This document shows positions 24,249 through 32,021 of a DNA stretch of 64,000 nt, piece after piece. The DNA lies in assembly GCA_026388095.1 (NCBI GenBank), contig JAPLKL010000006.1, positions 62,001 to 126,000 of the forward strand, written 5' to 3'. The stretch is from Elusimicrobiota bacterium. GTDB taxonomy: Bacteria; Elusimicrobiota; Elusimicrobia; UBA1565; UBA9628. The notes beneath the pieces were generated by a model, which saw only the letters and a list, made by a program, of their open reading frames with translations, was not told where the DNA came from and made no database searches. Within the stretch, counting starts at the first letter, position 1. Each line of letters opens with the position of its first letter. A program made the position numbers and the translations under genes.

Positions 24249-25355
24249 ATGAAGGTCCCCTACGTCGACTTCCAGGCCCAGTATGCCACCGAGCGCAGGC
24301 CGCTCCTGCACGCAATCGACCGCGTCCTGTCGCGCGGCGAGTACATCCTCGGCCGGGAGGTGGCGGCTTTCGAGTCCGCGCTGGCCAGGCTCTGCGGCGT
24401 GCGCCACGCGGTCGGGGTGGCCAACGGCACCGACGCCCTCATCCTCACGCTCAAGGCCTTGGGCATCGGCCCGGGTCACGAAGTCATCACAGTCCCCAAC
24501 TCCTTCGTGGCTTCCGCCTCCTGCATCGCGCTGGCCGGCGCCCAGCCGGTCTTCGTGGACGTCGGCCCCGACCAGCTCATGGACCCACGGCAGCTCGAGC
24601 GCGCGTTCACGCGCCGGACCAAGGCCGTCATCCCGGTCCACCTGACCGGGAAATGCTGCGACATGGACGCCATCGGGGCTGCGGCCCGCCGCCGCGGCCT
24701 GCCCGTCATCGAAGACGCGGCCCAGGCCGTGGGAGCCCGGTACCACGGCCGCCGGGCGGGGTCTTTGGGCCGCGCCGCCTGCCTGAGCTTCCACCCGCTC
24801 AAGAACCTCAACGCGGCGGGCGACGCCGGGGCCGTGGTCACGGACGACCCCCGCTTGGCCGAGCGGCTGCGCCTTCTGCGCAATCACGGCCTTAGGTCCC
24901 GCGACGAGGTGCTCTTCTGGGGCTTCAATTCACGGCTCGACGCCCTGCAAGCCGCCATCCTGCGCTCCCGCTTGAAGAGGCTGCGCGCCGTCGTAGCCCG
25001 GCGTCGGCGCAATGCCGAGACCTACCGTCATGCGCTGGCGGACCTGACGGACGTAGTGCAGTGCCCGCAGGATGCGCCGGACTGCCAGGACACCTACCAC
25101 CTATTCGTCATCCAATGCGACCGCCGCGATGCGCTGCAGTCCTTCTTGGCCCGGAGGGGGGTTGCCACCGCAGTGCATTACCCCACGCCAATCCACCTGC
25201 AGCCCTGTTGCGCTGATCTGGGCTACCGGCAGGGGGACTTCCCCGAGGCCGAGCGGCAGGCCCGCCGGATACTCTCCTTGCCTGTGCACCAGCACCTCAA
25301 AAGGAGCCAGTTGGCCTACGTCATCCATTGCATCAGGAACTGCTATGGCCGCTGA
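24249..25355 (+). CDS. DegT/DnrJ/EryC1/StrS sugar aminotransferase, second copy
   Basis: 368 residues. Same family as the preceding gene: VPYVDFQAQY, GREVAAFESALARLCG, GVANGTDALILTLKALGIG, EDAAQAVGARYHGRRAG, PLP Lys in SFHPLKNLNAAGDAGAVV, and C-terminal ATAVHYPTPIHLQP. It matches the standard family pattern at the Lys (KNLNAAGDAGA) better than its neighbour (KNLNVWGDGG), so the upstream gene is the more diverged copy. It overlaps the transketolase gene start by 11 bp. The amino-sugar product is unknown. Confidence 0.9.
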   Translation: MKVPYVDFQAQYATERRPLLHAIDRVLSRGEYILGREVAAFESALARLCGVRHAVGVANGTDALILTLKALGIGPGHEVITVPNSFVASASCIALAGAQPVFVDVGPDQLMDPRQLERAFTRRTKAVIPVHLTGKCCDMDAIGAAARRRGLPVIEDAAQAVGARYHGRRAGSLGRAACLSFHPLKNLNAAGDAGAVVTDDPRLAERLRLLRNHGLRSRDEVLFWGFNSRLDALQAAILRSRLKRLRAVVARRRRNAETYRHALADLTDVVQCPQDAPDCQDTYHLFVIQCDRRDALQSFLARRGVATAVHYPTPIHLQPCCADLGYRQGDFPEAERQARRILSLPVHQHLKRSQLAYVIHCIRNCYGR

Positions 25356-26196
25356 CCGCACAGGCCTCAGATCACCGCGGGTATCGGACGCGCGCTTGCG
25401 GCGCCTGGCGGACGAGGCCCGCCGGCTCATCATCGAGGTGGCTTGCCGCTCCCGCACGGCTCATGTGAGTTCGGCCCTGTCTTGCGTCGACCTGCTGGTC
25501 ACCCTGTATTTCGGGAATCTGAGGCTCCCGCCCCGGCAATGGGACCGGCGGGACATCTTCGTGCTCAGCAAAGGCCACGCGGCGCTGGCCCTCTACGCCA
25601 TATTGACTCTGAAGAGACTGATGCCCAGGAGCAAGCTCCTCGGTTATCTGCAAAACGACGGGACGCTGCCTGGACACCTGGATCGGACCAGCAACAAGGG
25701 CATCGAGGTCTCCGCCGGCTCCCTGGGACACGGCTTCAGCGTGGCCCTGGGCATGGCTCACGGCTACCGGCTCCGCAAAGACCGCCGGAGGGTCTGGTCG
25801 CTCATCGGCGATGGAGAATCCCAGGAAGGCGCGATTTGGGAAGGGGCGCTATTCGCCGCCCGCCTCGGGCTGGACAATTTCACCGCCATCCTGGACTACA
25901 ACAACCTGCAAGGCTACGGCCGGCCGCGCCAACTCTGCCACTACGAGCCGGTCTTGGCCAAATGGCGGGCCTTCGGGTGGGACGCCTGCCGGATCGACGG
26001 GCATGACTTCCGGCAGATCCGGAAAGCTTTCCGGCGCCCACCGCGCGGCAGACCGCGGGTCATCGTGGCCGACACCACCAAGGGCAAGGGCGTCGCGTTC
26101 ATGGAAAACGAACTCAAATGGCATTACCACATCGTCACCGAGGACCTCAAGCGCGAGGCCCTCAGCCAGATTGGGGGAGCCCGCCGTGCGCCATAG
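25345..26196 (+). CDS. Transketolase N-terminal subunit (TPP-binding)
   Basis: 283 residues. N-terminal half of a split transketolase. Visible: SRTAHVSSALSCVDLLVTLYF, LSKGHAALALYAIL, GSLGHGFSVALGMA, and the TPP/Mg motif GDGESQEGAIWE ending ILDYNNLQGYG. Full-length transketolases transfer two-carbon ketol units; split forms occur in archaea and several bacterial lineages and also inside glycan clusters. It overlaps the preceding aminotransferase and the following C-subunit gene by 11 bp each, so equal expression is likely. A glycan-specific ketol transfer is an inference. Confidence 0.9.
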   Translation: MAADRTGLRSPRVSDARLRRLADEARRLIIEVACRSRTAHVSSALSCVDLLVTLYFGNLRLPPRQWDRRDIFVLSKGHAALALYAILTLKRLMPRSKLLGYLQNDGTLPGHLDRTSNKGIEVSAGSLGHGFSVALGMAHGYRLRKDRRRVWSLIGDGESQEGAIWEGALFAARLGLDNFTAILDYNNLQGYGRPRQLCHYEPVLAKWRAFGWDACRIDGHDFRQIRKAFRRPPRGRPRVIVADTTKGKGVAFMENELKWHYHIVTEDLKREALSQIGGARRAP

Positions 26197-27112
26197 CGCC
26201 ATAGAGGCCATCACTCTCATCGCCGCGCGCGACCCCCGAGTCTTCGTCGTGACCGGGGACGCCGGCTACGGCATCCTGGACAAGTTCCAGAAAGAGCATC
26301 CGGACCGTTTCCTGAACCTGGGCGTGGCGGAACAGAACATGATGGGCTTCTGCGCCGGCCTGGCCATGGCCGACTACAGGGTCTTCGCCTACAACATCGC
26401 CCCCTTCATCCTTTACCGCCCTTACGAACAGGTCCGCAACGATATCTGCTACCAGGCTCTGCCCGTGACGCTCATCGGCATCGGCAGCGGAGTCACCTAC
26501 GCTCCCGGAGGCATGACGCACTATTCCGTCGAGGATATCGCCGTGGCGCGAACCCTGCCGAACCTCGCCATCCTTTCCCCAGCCGACCCCTGGGAGACGC
26601 GGGCTTGCATCGCGCACGCCTACCATCACCGGCACCCGACCTACATCCGGATCGCCAAAACCGGAGAGCCCGCCCTGCACGCCGGTCCCATAGCCTCCGT
26701 AGCAGCGCCTCTCCTCTTGCGCCCGGGCCGGGGAGTGGCGCTGCTCTGCCATGGCTCCATCAGCGCCGAAGCGCTGTCTGCCGCGGACGCATTGTCCGTC
26801 CGGCCGCTGGTCCTCTCCGTCCCCATGCTGCAGCCCCTTCCCTTCGCCGCCCTACGACGGCGTCTGCGCGGGATCCACACCGTGGTGACCGTGGAAGAGC
26901 ATTTTGTCGAGGGCGGTCTGGGCAGCATCATCGCGGAGTGGATCGTCCGAGAGCGCCTACCGCTGCGGCTGGTCAAGCTGGGTATAGCCAACGAATTCAT
27001 ACACGCCATCAAGGATACCTCCGGCATGCGCCGCCATTACGGGATATCCGCCGGACAGATCGCGGCGGCCGTCAGACGCGCCGGCCAAAGGAGGGGATCA
27101 TGTCCGACATAG
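26186..27112 (+). CDS. Transketolase C-terminal subunit
   Basis: 308 residues. Pyrimidine-binding and C-terminal domains of transketolase: VTGDAGYGILDKFQKEHPDRFLN, GVAEQNMMGFCAGLAMADY (catalytic Glu in the AEQ motif), GSGVTYAPGGMTHYSVEDIA, and PTYIRIAKTGEP. GTG 26186 is preceded by GGGGGAG at 6-7 nt and starts VRHSAIEA. It forms an obligate pair with the preceding subunit gene. No other pentose-phosphate gene is nearby, so a housekeeping role is less likely than a role in making an unusual sugar. Confidence 0.9.
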   Translation: MRHSAIEAITLIAARDPRVFVVTGDAGYGILDKFQKEHPDRFLNLGVAEQNMMGFCAGLAMADYRVFAYNIAPFILYRPYEQVRNDICYQALPVTLIGIGSGVTYAPGGMTHYSVEDIAVARTLPNLAILSPADPWETRACIAHAYHHRHPTYIRIAKTGEPALHAGPIASVAAPLLLRPGRGVALLCHGSISAEALSAADALSVRPLVLSVPMLQPLPFAALRRRLRGIHTVVTVEEHFVEGGLGSIIAEWIVRERLPLRLVKLGIANEFIHAIKDTSGMRRHYGISAGQIAAAVRRAGQRRGSCPT

Positions 27113-27870
27113 CCCTGCGCCACGAGAACGAACGGCTTCAAAAGGAGGCTCTGGAAAAGCTCTTCAAGGCCACGGATCTTCCGGTCTTCGACATGTTCCG
27201 GAATTTCCCGGTGTTCACCCCCCGCTACAACCTGGCGCGCTTCCTCGTGCACTACGAACTGTTCAAGAAGGTCTGCGCGCTGCCCGGCGTCATCATCGAC
27301 CTGGGAGTGTTCCAGGGCGCCTCGACCTTCACATGGGCCAAGCTCTCCGAGATATTCTGCCCCACAGACGTACGCAAGGTGGTTTACGGGTTTGACACGT
27401 TCGCGGGCTTCCCCTCGCTGGCGGCGGGCGACGAAGGCGTTGATTCCAAGAATGATCGGAAGGTGGGCGGTTTTTTCCCAGGCGCCACCATCGAACGCGA
27501 CCTGCGCCTGGCCCAGGAGGCGATGCGCCCGGACAAGCACATCCGGCACATCGACCGCATCGAATTCGTCAAAGGCGACGCGGCCCAGAGCATCCCCGAG
27601 TTCGTGAAGGCCAAGGGCAGCGGCTTCAAGATCGCGCTGCTCAACGTCGATTTCGATCTCTATGAGCCGACCAAGGTGGCTCTGGAGCATTTCGTCCCGC
27701 ACATGGTCCGCGGCGGCATCATCATCGCGGACGAATATGCCCTGGAGACCTTCGCCGGGGAGACCAAGGCTATCGACGAATACTTCCAGAAGAATTTCGG
27801 CTCCCGTCCGAAGGTCCAGAAGTTCAGCTGGCACAGCGTGCCCTCGGCCTATATCGAGGTCGATTGGTAG
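27100..27870 (+). CDS. TylF/MycF-like O-methyltransferase
   Basis: 256 residues. SAM-dependent class I methyltransferase of the macrocin O-methyltransferase type. Visible: IIDLGVFQGASTFTWAKL (SAM-binding glycine region), VVYGFDTFAGFP, and LNVDFDLYEPTKVALE, whose acidic cluster binds the metal, then RGGIIIADEYALE. Family members methylate sugar hydroxyls in antibiotics and surface glycans. ATG 27100 has a very strong ribosome site, AAAGGAGGGG. A second TylF-like gene at 30073 flanks the two radical SAM genes on the other side. Confidence 0.85.
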   Translation: MSDIALRHENERLQKEALEKLFKATDLPVFDMFRNFPVFTPRYNLARFLVHYELFKKVCALPGVIIDLGVFQGASTFTWAKLSEIFCPTDVRKVVYGFDTFAGFPSLAAGDEGVDSKNDRKVGGFFPGATIERDLRLAQEAMRPDKHIRHIDRIEFVKGDAAQSIPEFVKAKGSGFKIALLNVDFDLYEPTKVALEHFVPHMVRGGIIIADEYALETFAGETKAIDEYFQKNFGSRPKVQKFSWHSVPSAYIEVDW

Positions 27871-27946
27871 CCCGTTACTGATAGAGGCGTCGGACGGGAG
27901 ATCTCGAGCCGTGACGTGCGCCGTTTTGATCAGCAGGAGCTGACCG

Positions 27947-29050
27947 GTGAAAGACCTGATTCTCGACGACACAAAGCTTTCCTGGCACAAGGAGCGGGTG
28001 GAGGCCTGGCTCCGCGGGGAACGCATCCCTCCGATTACGATCGACTGCGCCCTGACCAGACGCTGCAACTATCGGTGTGTTTATTGCATGGGCAAGCTGC
28101 AAGCCAATGACGAGAAGAGGATGACGCGCGACGTCATCTTCCGGTTCCTCGACGATGCCGCCGAGATCGGAGTCAAGGCGATCAGCTTCGTCAGCGACGG
28201 CGAAAGCACGTGCAGCCCCCATCTTTACGAAGCCATCTTGCGGGGTGCGGCCAATGGGCTGGACATCGCCCTGGGGACCAACGGCTATCTTCTCCAAGAA
28301 GCCCATTTGCCCGCGATCCTGCCCAAGCTCACGTATCTGCGATTCAACATTTCCGCCGCGACGCCGGAACGATACGCCCAAATCATGGGGACAAAACCCC
28401 AGGCTCTCGAGAAAGTCCTGGCGGTAATAAGAAAATGCGTTGAATACAAGAAAAAAGACAACCTGCCAGTGACGTTGGGCCTCCAAATGGTCCTTATGCC
28501 TTCGCTCGCCGACCAAATACTCCCCCTGACCGAACTCGGAGAGGGACTCGGCGTGGACTACCTGGTGATCAAGCATTGCAGCGACACCGAAGACGGCGCC
28601 CTCGGTGTCGAGTATGGCAAGTATTTCGGCCTCGTGGATGTGCTCAAGAAAGCCGAAGCTCTTTCGAACGATCATTACCTCGTCAAAGCCAAGTGGTCGA
28701 AGATCCTCAGCGGTGGGAAACGGTCTTACTCCCAGTGCTACGGGCCCCCGTTCATCATGCAGCTCAGCGGGTCGGGCCTGGTGGCTCCTTGCGGAGCGCT
28801 GTTCCACGCAAGATACAAGAAGTATCACATCGGCAATATCGCGGAGACGTCGTTCAAAGAGCTCTGGAAAGGCGACCGCTACTGGGAAATCGTGAATCTG
28901 ATCGCGTCGGACCGCTTCGACGCCAGGACCATGTGTTCGTCCCTTTGCCTCCAGCATAAAGTCAACGAAGTCCTCTGGGGCATCAAGCGGGAAGGCGGAG
29001 TCCTGCCTGATGCCGTCGGAGCGCCGCCGATGCACATCAACTTCATCTAG
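27947..29050 (+). CDS. Radical SAM/SPASM-like protein
   Basis: 367 residues. Radical SAM core with CNYRCVYC (C-x3-C-x2-C), SFVSDGESTCSPHLYEAI, and GTNGYLL. The C-terminal region has QCYGPPFIMQLSGSGLVAPCG, HIGNIAETSFKELWKGDRYWEI and CSSLCLQHKVNEV, cysteines placed as for a SPASM-type auxiliary iron-sulfur cluster. SPASM proteins modify peptides, sugars or aminoglycosides. In this glycan cluster a sugar substrate is most likely, but this is inference. GTG 27947 has CAGGAG at ~7 nt. A-rich stretches suggest lower GC than the neighbours. Confidence 0.83.
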   Translation: MKDLILDDTKLSWHKERVEAWLRGERIPPITIDCALTRRCNYRCVYCMGKLQANDEKRMTRDVIFRFLDDAAEIGVKAISFVSDGESTCSPHLYEAILRGAANGLDIALGTNGYLLQEAHLPAILPKLTYLRFNISAATPERYAQIMGTKPQALEKVLAVIRKCVEYKKKDNLPVTLGLQMVLMPSLADQILPLTELGEGLGVDYLVIKHCSDTEDGALGVEYGKYFGLVDVLKKAEALSNDHYLVKAKWSKILSGGKRSYSQCYGPPFIMQLSGSGLVAPCGALFHARYKKYHIGNIAETSFKELWKGDRYWEIVNLIASDRFDARTMCSSLCLQHKVNEVLWGIKREGGVLPDAVGAPPMHINFI

Positions 29051-29065
29051 GATACAGGACAAAAT

Positions 29066-30076
29066 ATGTATTTGAGGAAGAAGAAACTACATGAGCGGGA
29101 GCGTCACCGGCTGCCCGGCACCTTGCGGACCATCGTGCTCGACGTCACTCCCCGCTGCGACATGCGCTGCCCCCACTGTTACGCGGAGACTTTTTCCGAC
29201 GTGGAGCCGATCGCCATCGAGATCCTGCAGCGAGCACTGGAACAAGCCCACGAAATGGGCGTTTCCCACTACGTGCTGATGGGCGGCGAACCCATCCTGG
29301 ACCCAAAACGCGTCGAGGCGATCCTCGCCGCCTGTCATCCAGATGAGTCCTATATTACCGTGACGACCAACGGCTGGAGCATGACTTTGGACAAGATCCG
29401 CTGGCTCAAGAGCCTGCAGGTTGACAAACTCTCGGTCAGCCTCGATTCGGGGATCGAGGCGGAGCACGACGCCAACAGAAGGCCGGGATCCTATCGGCGG
29501 GTCATGCAGATGGTCGATGAGGCGTTGGGCGAGGATATCATCGTCGCCCTGGACGTCCTGGTGACGCATCAATCGTTGCACTCCGAGGGATTTCGAAAAG
29601 CCTACGACTATGCGAAGTCCAAAGGCATTCGCCTGGACCTGCAGATCGCGGAGCCCGTAGGGAAATGGGACGGCCGCAAAGACGTGCTGATCACCCCGGA
29701 AGACGCCCGCTACATCAAGGACCTGCAGATGAGCAGTCCTCTGACCCGCAACGGCGAGCGCACCATCAAGAGGGACATCTATGCAGGCCCGCAGGATCAC
29801 TGTCCCGCCGGGAAGGATTTCCTTCATATCACCTCGCACGGGCACGTGTTCCCCTGCAATTTCCTGCAGTTCAGCCTGGGCAACATCCGCGACAAATCGC
29901 TCCAGGCGATGCGCAAGGATCTATTGACCTGTCATTGGTTCAGCGCGAGCCACCCCATATGCCTCTGTGGAGAGGACGAGAAGTTCATTGCTGCCTACAT
30001 CATGCCTCATGTCGCCAGGCCCAAACCCCTCGCTGCGCATGAAATCTTCGACCTTCCTTACGGAGGACAAAAATGA
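29066..30076 (+). CDS. Radical SAM protein with SPASM-like C-terminus
   Basis: 336 residues. Radical SAM cluster CDMRCPHC, then YVLMGGEPILDPKRVEAIL, VTTNGWSM and LSVSLDSGIEAEHD. C-terminal cysteines lie in CPAGKDFLHITSHGHVFPCNFLQFSLGNI and ICLCGED, consistent with an auxiliary cluster. It differs clearly from the radical SAM gene upstream and so is not a recent duplicate. Only 15 bp separate the two genes, and the following TylF-like gene overlaps its stop by 4 bp. Function unknown; the context points to carbohydrate or aglycone modification. Confidence 0.83.
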   Translation: MYLRKKKLHERERHRLPGTLRTIVLDVTPRCDMRCPHCYAETFSDVEPIAIEILQRALEQAHEMGVSHYVLMGGEPILDPKRVEAILAACHPDESYITVTTNGWSMTLDKIRWLKSLQVDKLSVSLDSGIEAEHDANRRPGSYRRVMQMVDEALGEDIIVALDVLVTHQSLHSEGFRKAYDYAKSKGIRLDLQIAEPVGKWDGRKDVLITPEDARYIKDLQMSSPLTRNGERTIKRDIYAGPQDHCPAGKDFLHITSHGHVFPCNFLQFSLGNIRDKSLQAMRKDLLTCHWFSASHPICLCGEDEKFIAAYIMPHVARPKPLAAHEIFDLPYGGQK

Positions 30077-30843
30077 CCCCAAAAAACAAATTCGACGGGT
30101 ATCGCAAATATGGCCCGGATTCAAAGATTGAAGGGAGGATCGCGTCCCACTGCAAGAAGTTCAAGCTCGACCCGCTCGATGCCGTGAAGCTGTTTCCTCT
30201 GTTGGCTCGTCGCCAATGGCTCAAGAGGTTCATGGCCCACCATGAGCTCTTTCTCAAGACGCTCGAGGTCCCTGGAGACATCGCCGAGTTGGGGGTATTC
30301 CGTGGAGTTGGCCTGATGACCTGGGCGAATCTCCTTGAATCTTATTGCATCGGGAGCCGGACCAAAGTCGTCTTCGGTTTCGATAACTGGAAGGGCTTTG
30401 TCGATCTGGCCAGCGAGGACGGCAAGGAGGTCGGTGCTGTCCAAAAAGTGGTCGGCGGGTTCTCGCCCGAACTCCATTTCAAGCAGTTAAAAGACGCCAT
30501 CTCTATTTTTGATGAAGACCGGTTTGTCCCTTGGAAGAATCGGATTCGACTGATAGAAGGCAACATCGAAGATTCGGCACCGGCCTTCACGCAGCAGCAT
30601 CCCGGCGTGCGATTCTCCCTGGTCCATTTTGACTGCGATTTGTACAAACCGACGAAGGCGGCCCTGCAAAGCTTTTGGCCCCGTCTCTGCCGCGGTGGCG
30701 TCATGATATTTGACGAATACGCGATTGCCGACTGGCCTGGCGAGACCCAGGCTGTCGATGAGTTCTTTGCGGACATGCCCAATATGAGAATCCGGACCTT
30801 CCCTTGGACCAATTCCCCGGGAGGCTACCTCATCAAGGAGTGA
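30073..30843 (+). CDS. TylF/MycF-like O-methyltransferase, second copy
   Basis: 256 residues, the same length as the gene at 27100. Visible: IAELGVFRGVGLMTWANLLE, VVFGFDNWKGFVDL, VHFDCDLYKPTKAALQSF (metal-binding acidic cluster) and RGGVMIFDEYAIADWPGETQAVDEFF. The last segment closely parallels the first TylF-like protein (DEYALETFAGETKAIDEYF), so they are paralogues. ATGA overlap with the radical SAM gene. Probably methylates a second hydroxyl of the same glycan. Confidence 0.83.
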   Translation: MTPKNKFDGYRKYGPDSKIEGRIASHCKKFKLDPLDAVKLFPLLARRQWLKRFMAHHELFLKTLEVPGDIAELGVFRGVGLMTWANLLESYCIGSRTKVVFGFDNWKGFVDLASEDGKEVGAVQKVVGGFSPELHFKQLKDAISIFDEDRFVPWKNRIRLIEGNIEDSAPAFTQQHPGVRFSLVHFDCDLYKPTKAALQSFWPRLCRGGVMIFDEYAIADWPGETQAVDEFFADMPNMRIRTFPWTNSPGGYLIKE

Positions 30844-30977
30844 CGAGGGCCTTAATCAAGAATTGGCCTTATCGGGCTCGCCGCCCACAATCCGGGCGTC
30901 ACAAGGACACTGAAATATCTCAAACAGAACAACATGTTGAGTAGACCATCTTGCATGCGCATGGCACATCACCGCCC

Positions 30978-32018
30978 ATGAGTCCGAATTCTCCAAGGAG
31001 CAAGACTTTGTCTGTGGTGATGCCCAACTACAATCACGGCCATTATATCCGAGAGGCCCTAGCGGCGTTCTTGAGCCAGTCTTTTAAGCCCATGGAAATC
31101 ATTATTGTTGATGATGCTTCCACCGACAACAGCATCGAGATTCTGGAAGAGTTATGCAGAAACAACCCGACTCTCCATCTGGTGCGCAACGAACGGAACA
31201 TGGGGGTGATGGCAAGCGCCAATCGCGCAGCGCGGATGTTGTCCGGCGACTACGCGCAATTCTCCGCAGCCGACGACAGAATCCTCCCAGGTTTCCTGGA
31301 ACAGTCCATCGGGCTGCTGTCGCGGTATCCCCAAGCCGGACTCTGCTCCACCCTCAGCCTCATGTTGGGCAAAGACGGCCAGAACCTGGGCCCATACCAA
31401 ACCCCGGTCGTCGCCGAGACCGAGTGCTATCTGCCGCCGGCGCGGATTGCCGCCATCTACAGAAAGAACGGCTCTTGGGTGGTCCCCAATACGGTCATCT
31501 TTCGGCGCGAGGCTATCCTGGAGTTCGGCTGCTTCGATCCTGCGCTGGGACCGTCGGCGGACGGGTTCCTGCACCACGCTGTTTCCTTGAAGTACGGGGC
31601 CTGTTTCATCCCGCGGCCTTTGGCAATGTGGCGACAGATGGAAACCAATTACTCATGGACCTACACGGCCGATTTCCGCGCAAGCATGGACATGGTGGGA
31701 CGCATGGAGCACCGGATGCGCCACCAGTACCGCGACCTGTTCCCGCCTGACTACGTGGACCTGTTCAAACTGCGGGCCATGCGGAGCCAGGTGCACGGAA
31801 TGATTGAGCGCAACCCCTACCGCCACGACCAGATCCTCGAAGTGGGGAAATCCATGCGGCTGCGACGCCCGCTCGACAAGATGTACTTCGCCGGCCTGCG
31901 GCTCTGTTTGGAGGTGGGCCTCTGGGCCACGAAGCTCTATATCCTATTGCAGCACCCTTTCCCGGACCAAGCACGCATCATCCTCAGGAAGCTGCGCCGG
32001 CTCGTAAGCGGGGCCTAA
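30978..32018 (+). CDS. Glycosyltransferase family 2
   Basis: 346 residues. GT-A fold inverting glycosyltransferase: SVVMPNYNHGHYIREALAAFLSQ, IIVDDASTDNSIEIL, and the nucleotide-sugar/metal Asp pair in AQFSAADDRILPGFLEQ. It is followed by ~200 residues of acceptor-binding region. I chose ATG 30978; in-frame TTG 30951 would add nine residues not typical of GT2. No clear ribosome site. It lies 135 bp after the TylF-like gene and 3 nt before the B12-radical SAM gene. Confidence 0.87.
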   Translation: MSPNSPRSKTLSVVMPNYNHGHYIREALAAFLSQSFKPMEIIIVDDASTDNSIEILEELCRNNPTLHLVRNERNMGVMASANRAARMLSGDYAQFSAADDRILPGFLEQSIGLLSRYPQAGLCSTLSLMLGKDGQNLGPYQTPVVAETECYLPPARIAAIYRKNGSWVVPNTVIFRREAILEFGCFDPALGPSADGFLHHAVSLKYGACFIPRPLAMWRQMETNYSWTYTADFRASMDMVGRMEHRMRHQYRDLFPPDYVDLFKLRAMRSQVHGMIERNPYRHDQILEVGKSMRLRRPLDKMYFAGLRLCLEVGLWATKLYILLQHPFPDQARIILRKLRRLVSGA

Positions 32019-32021
32019 TTG

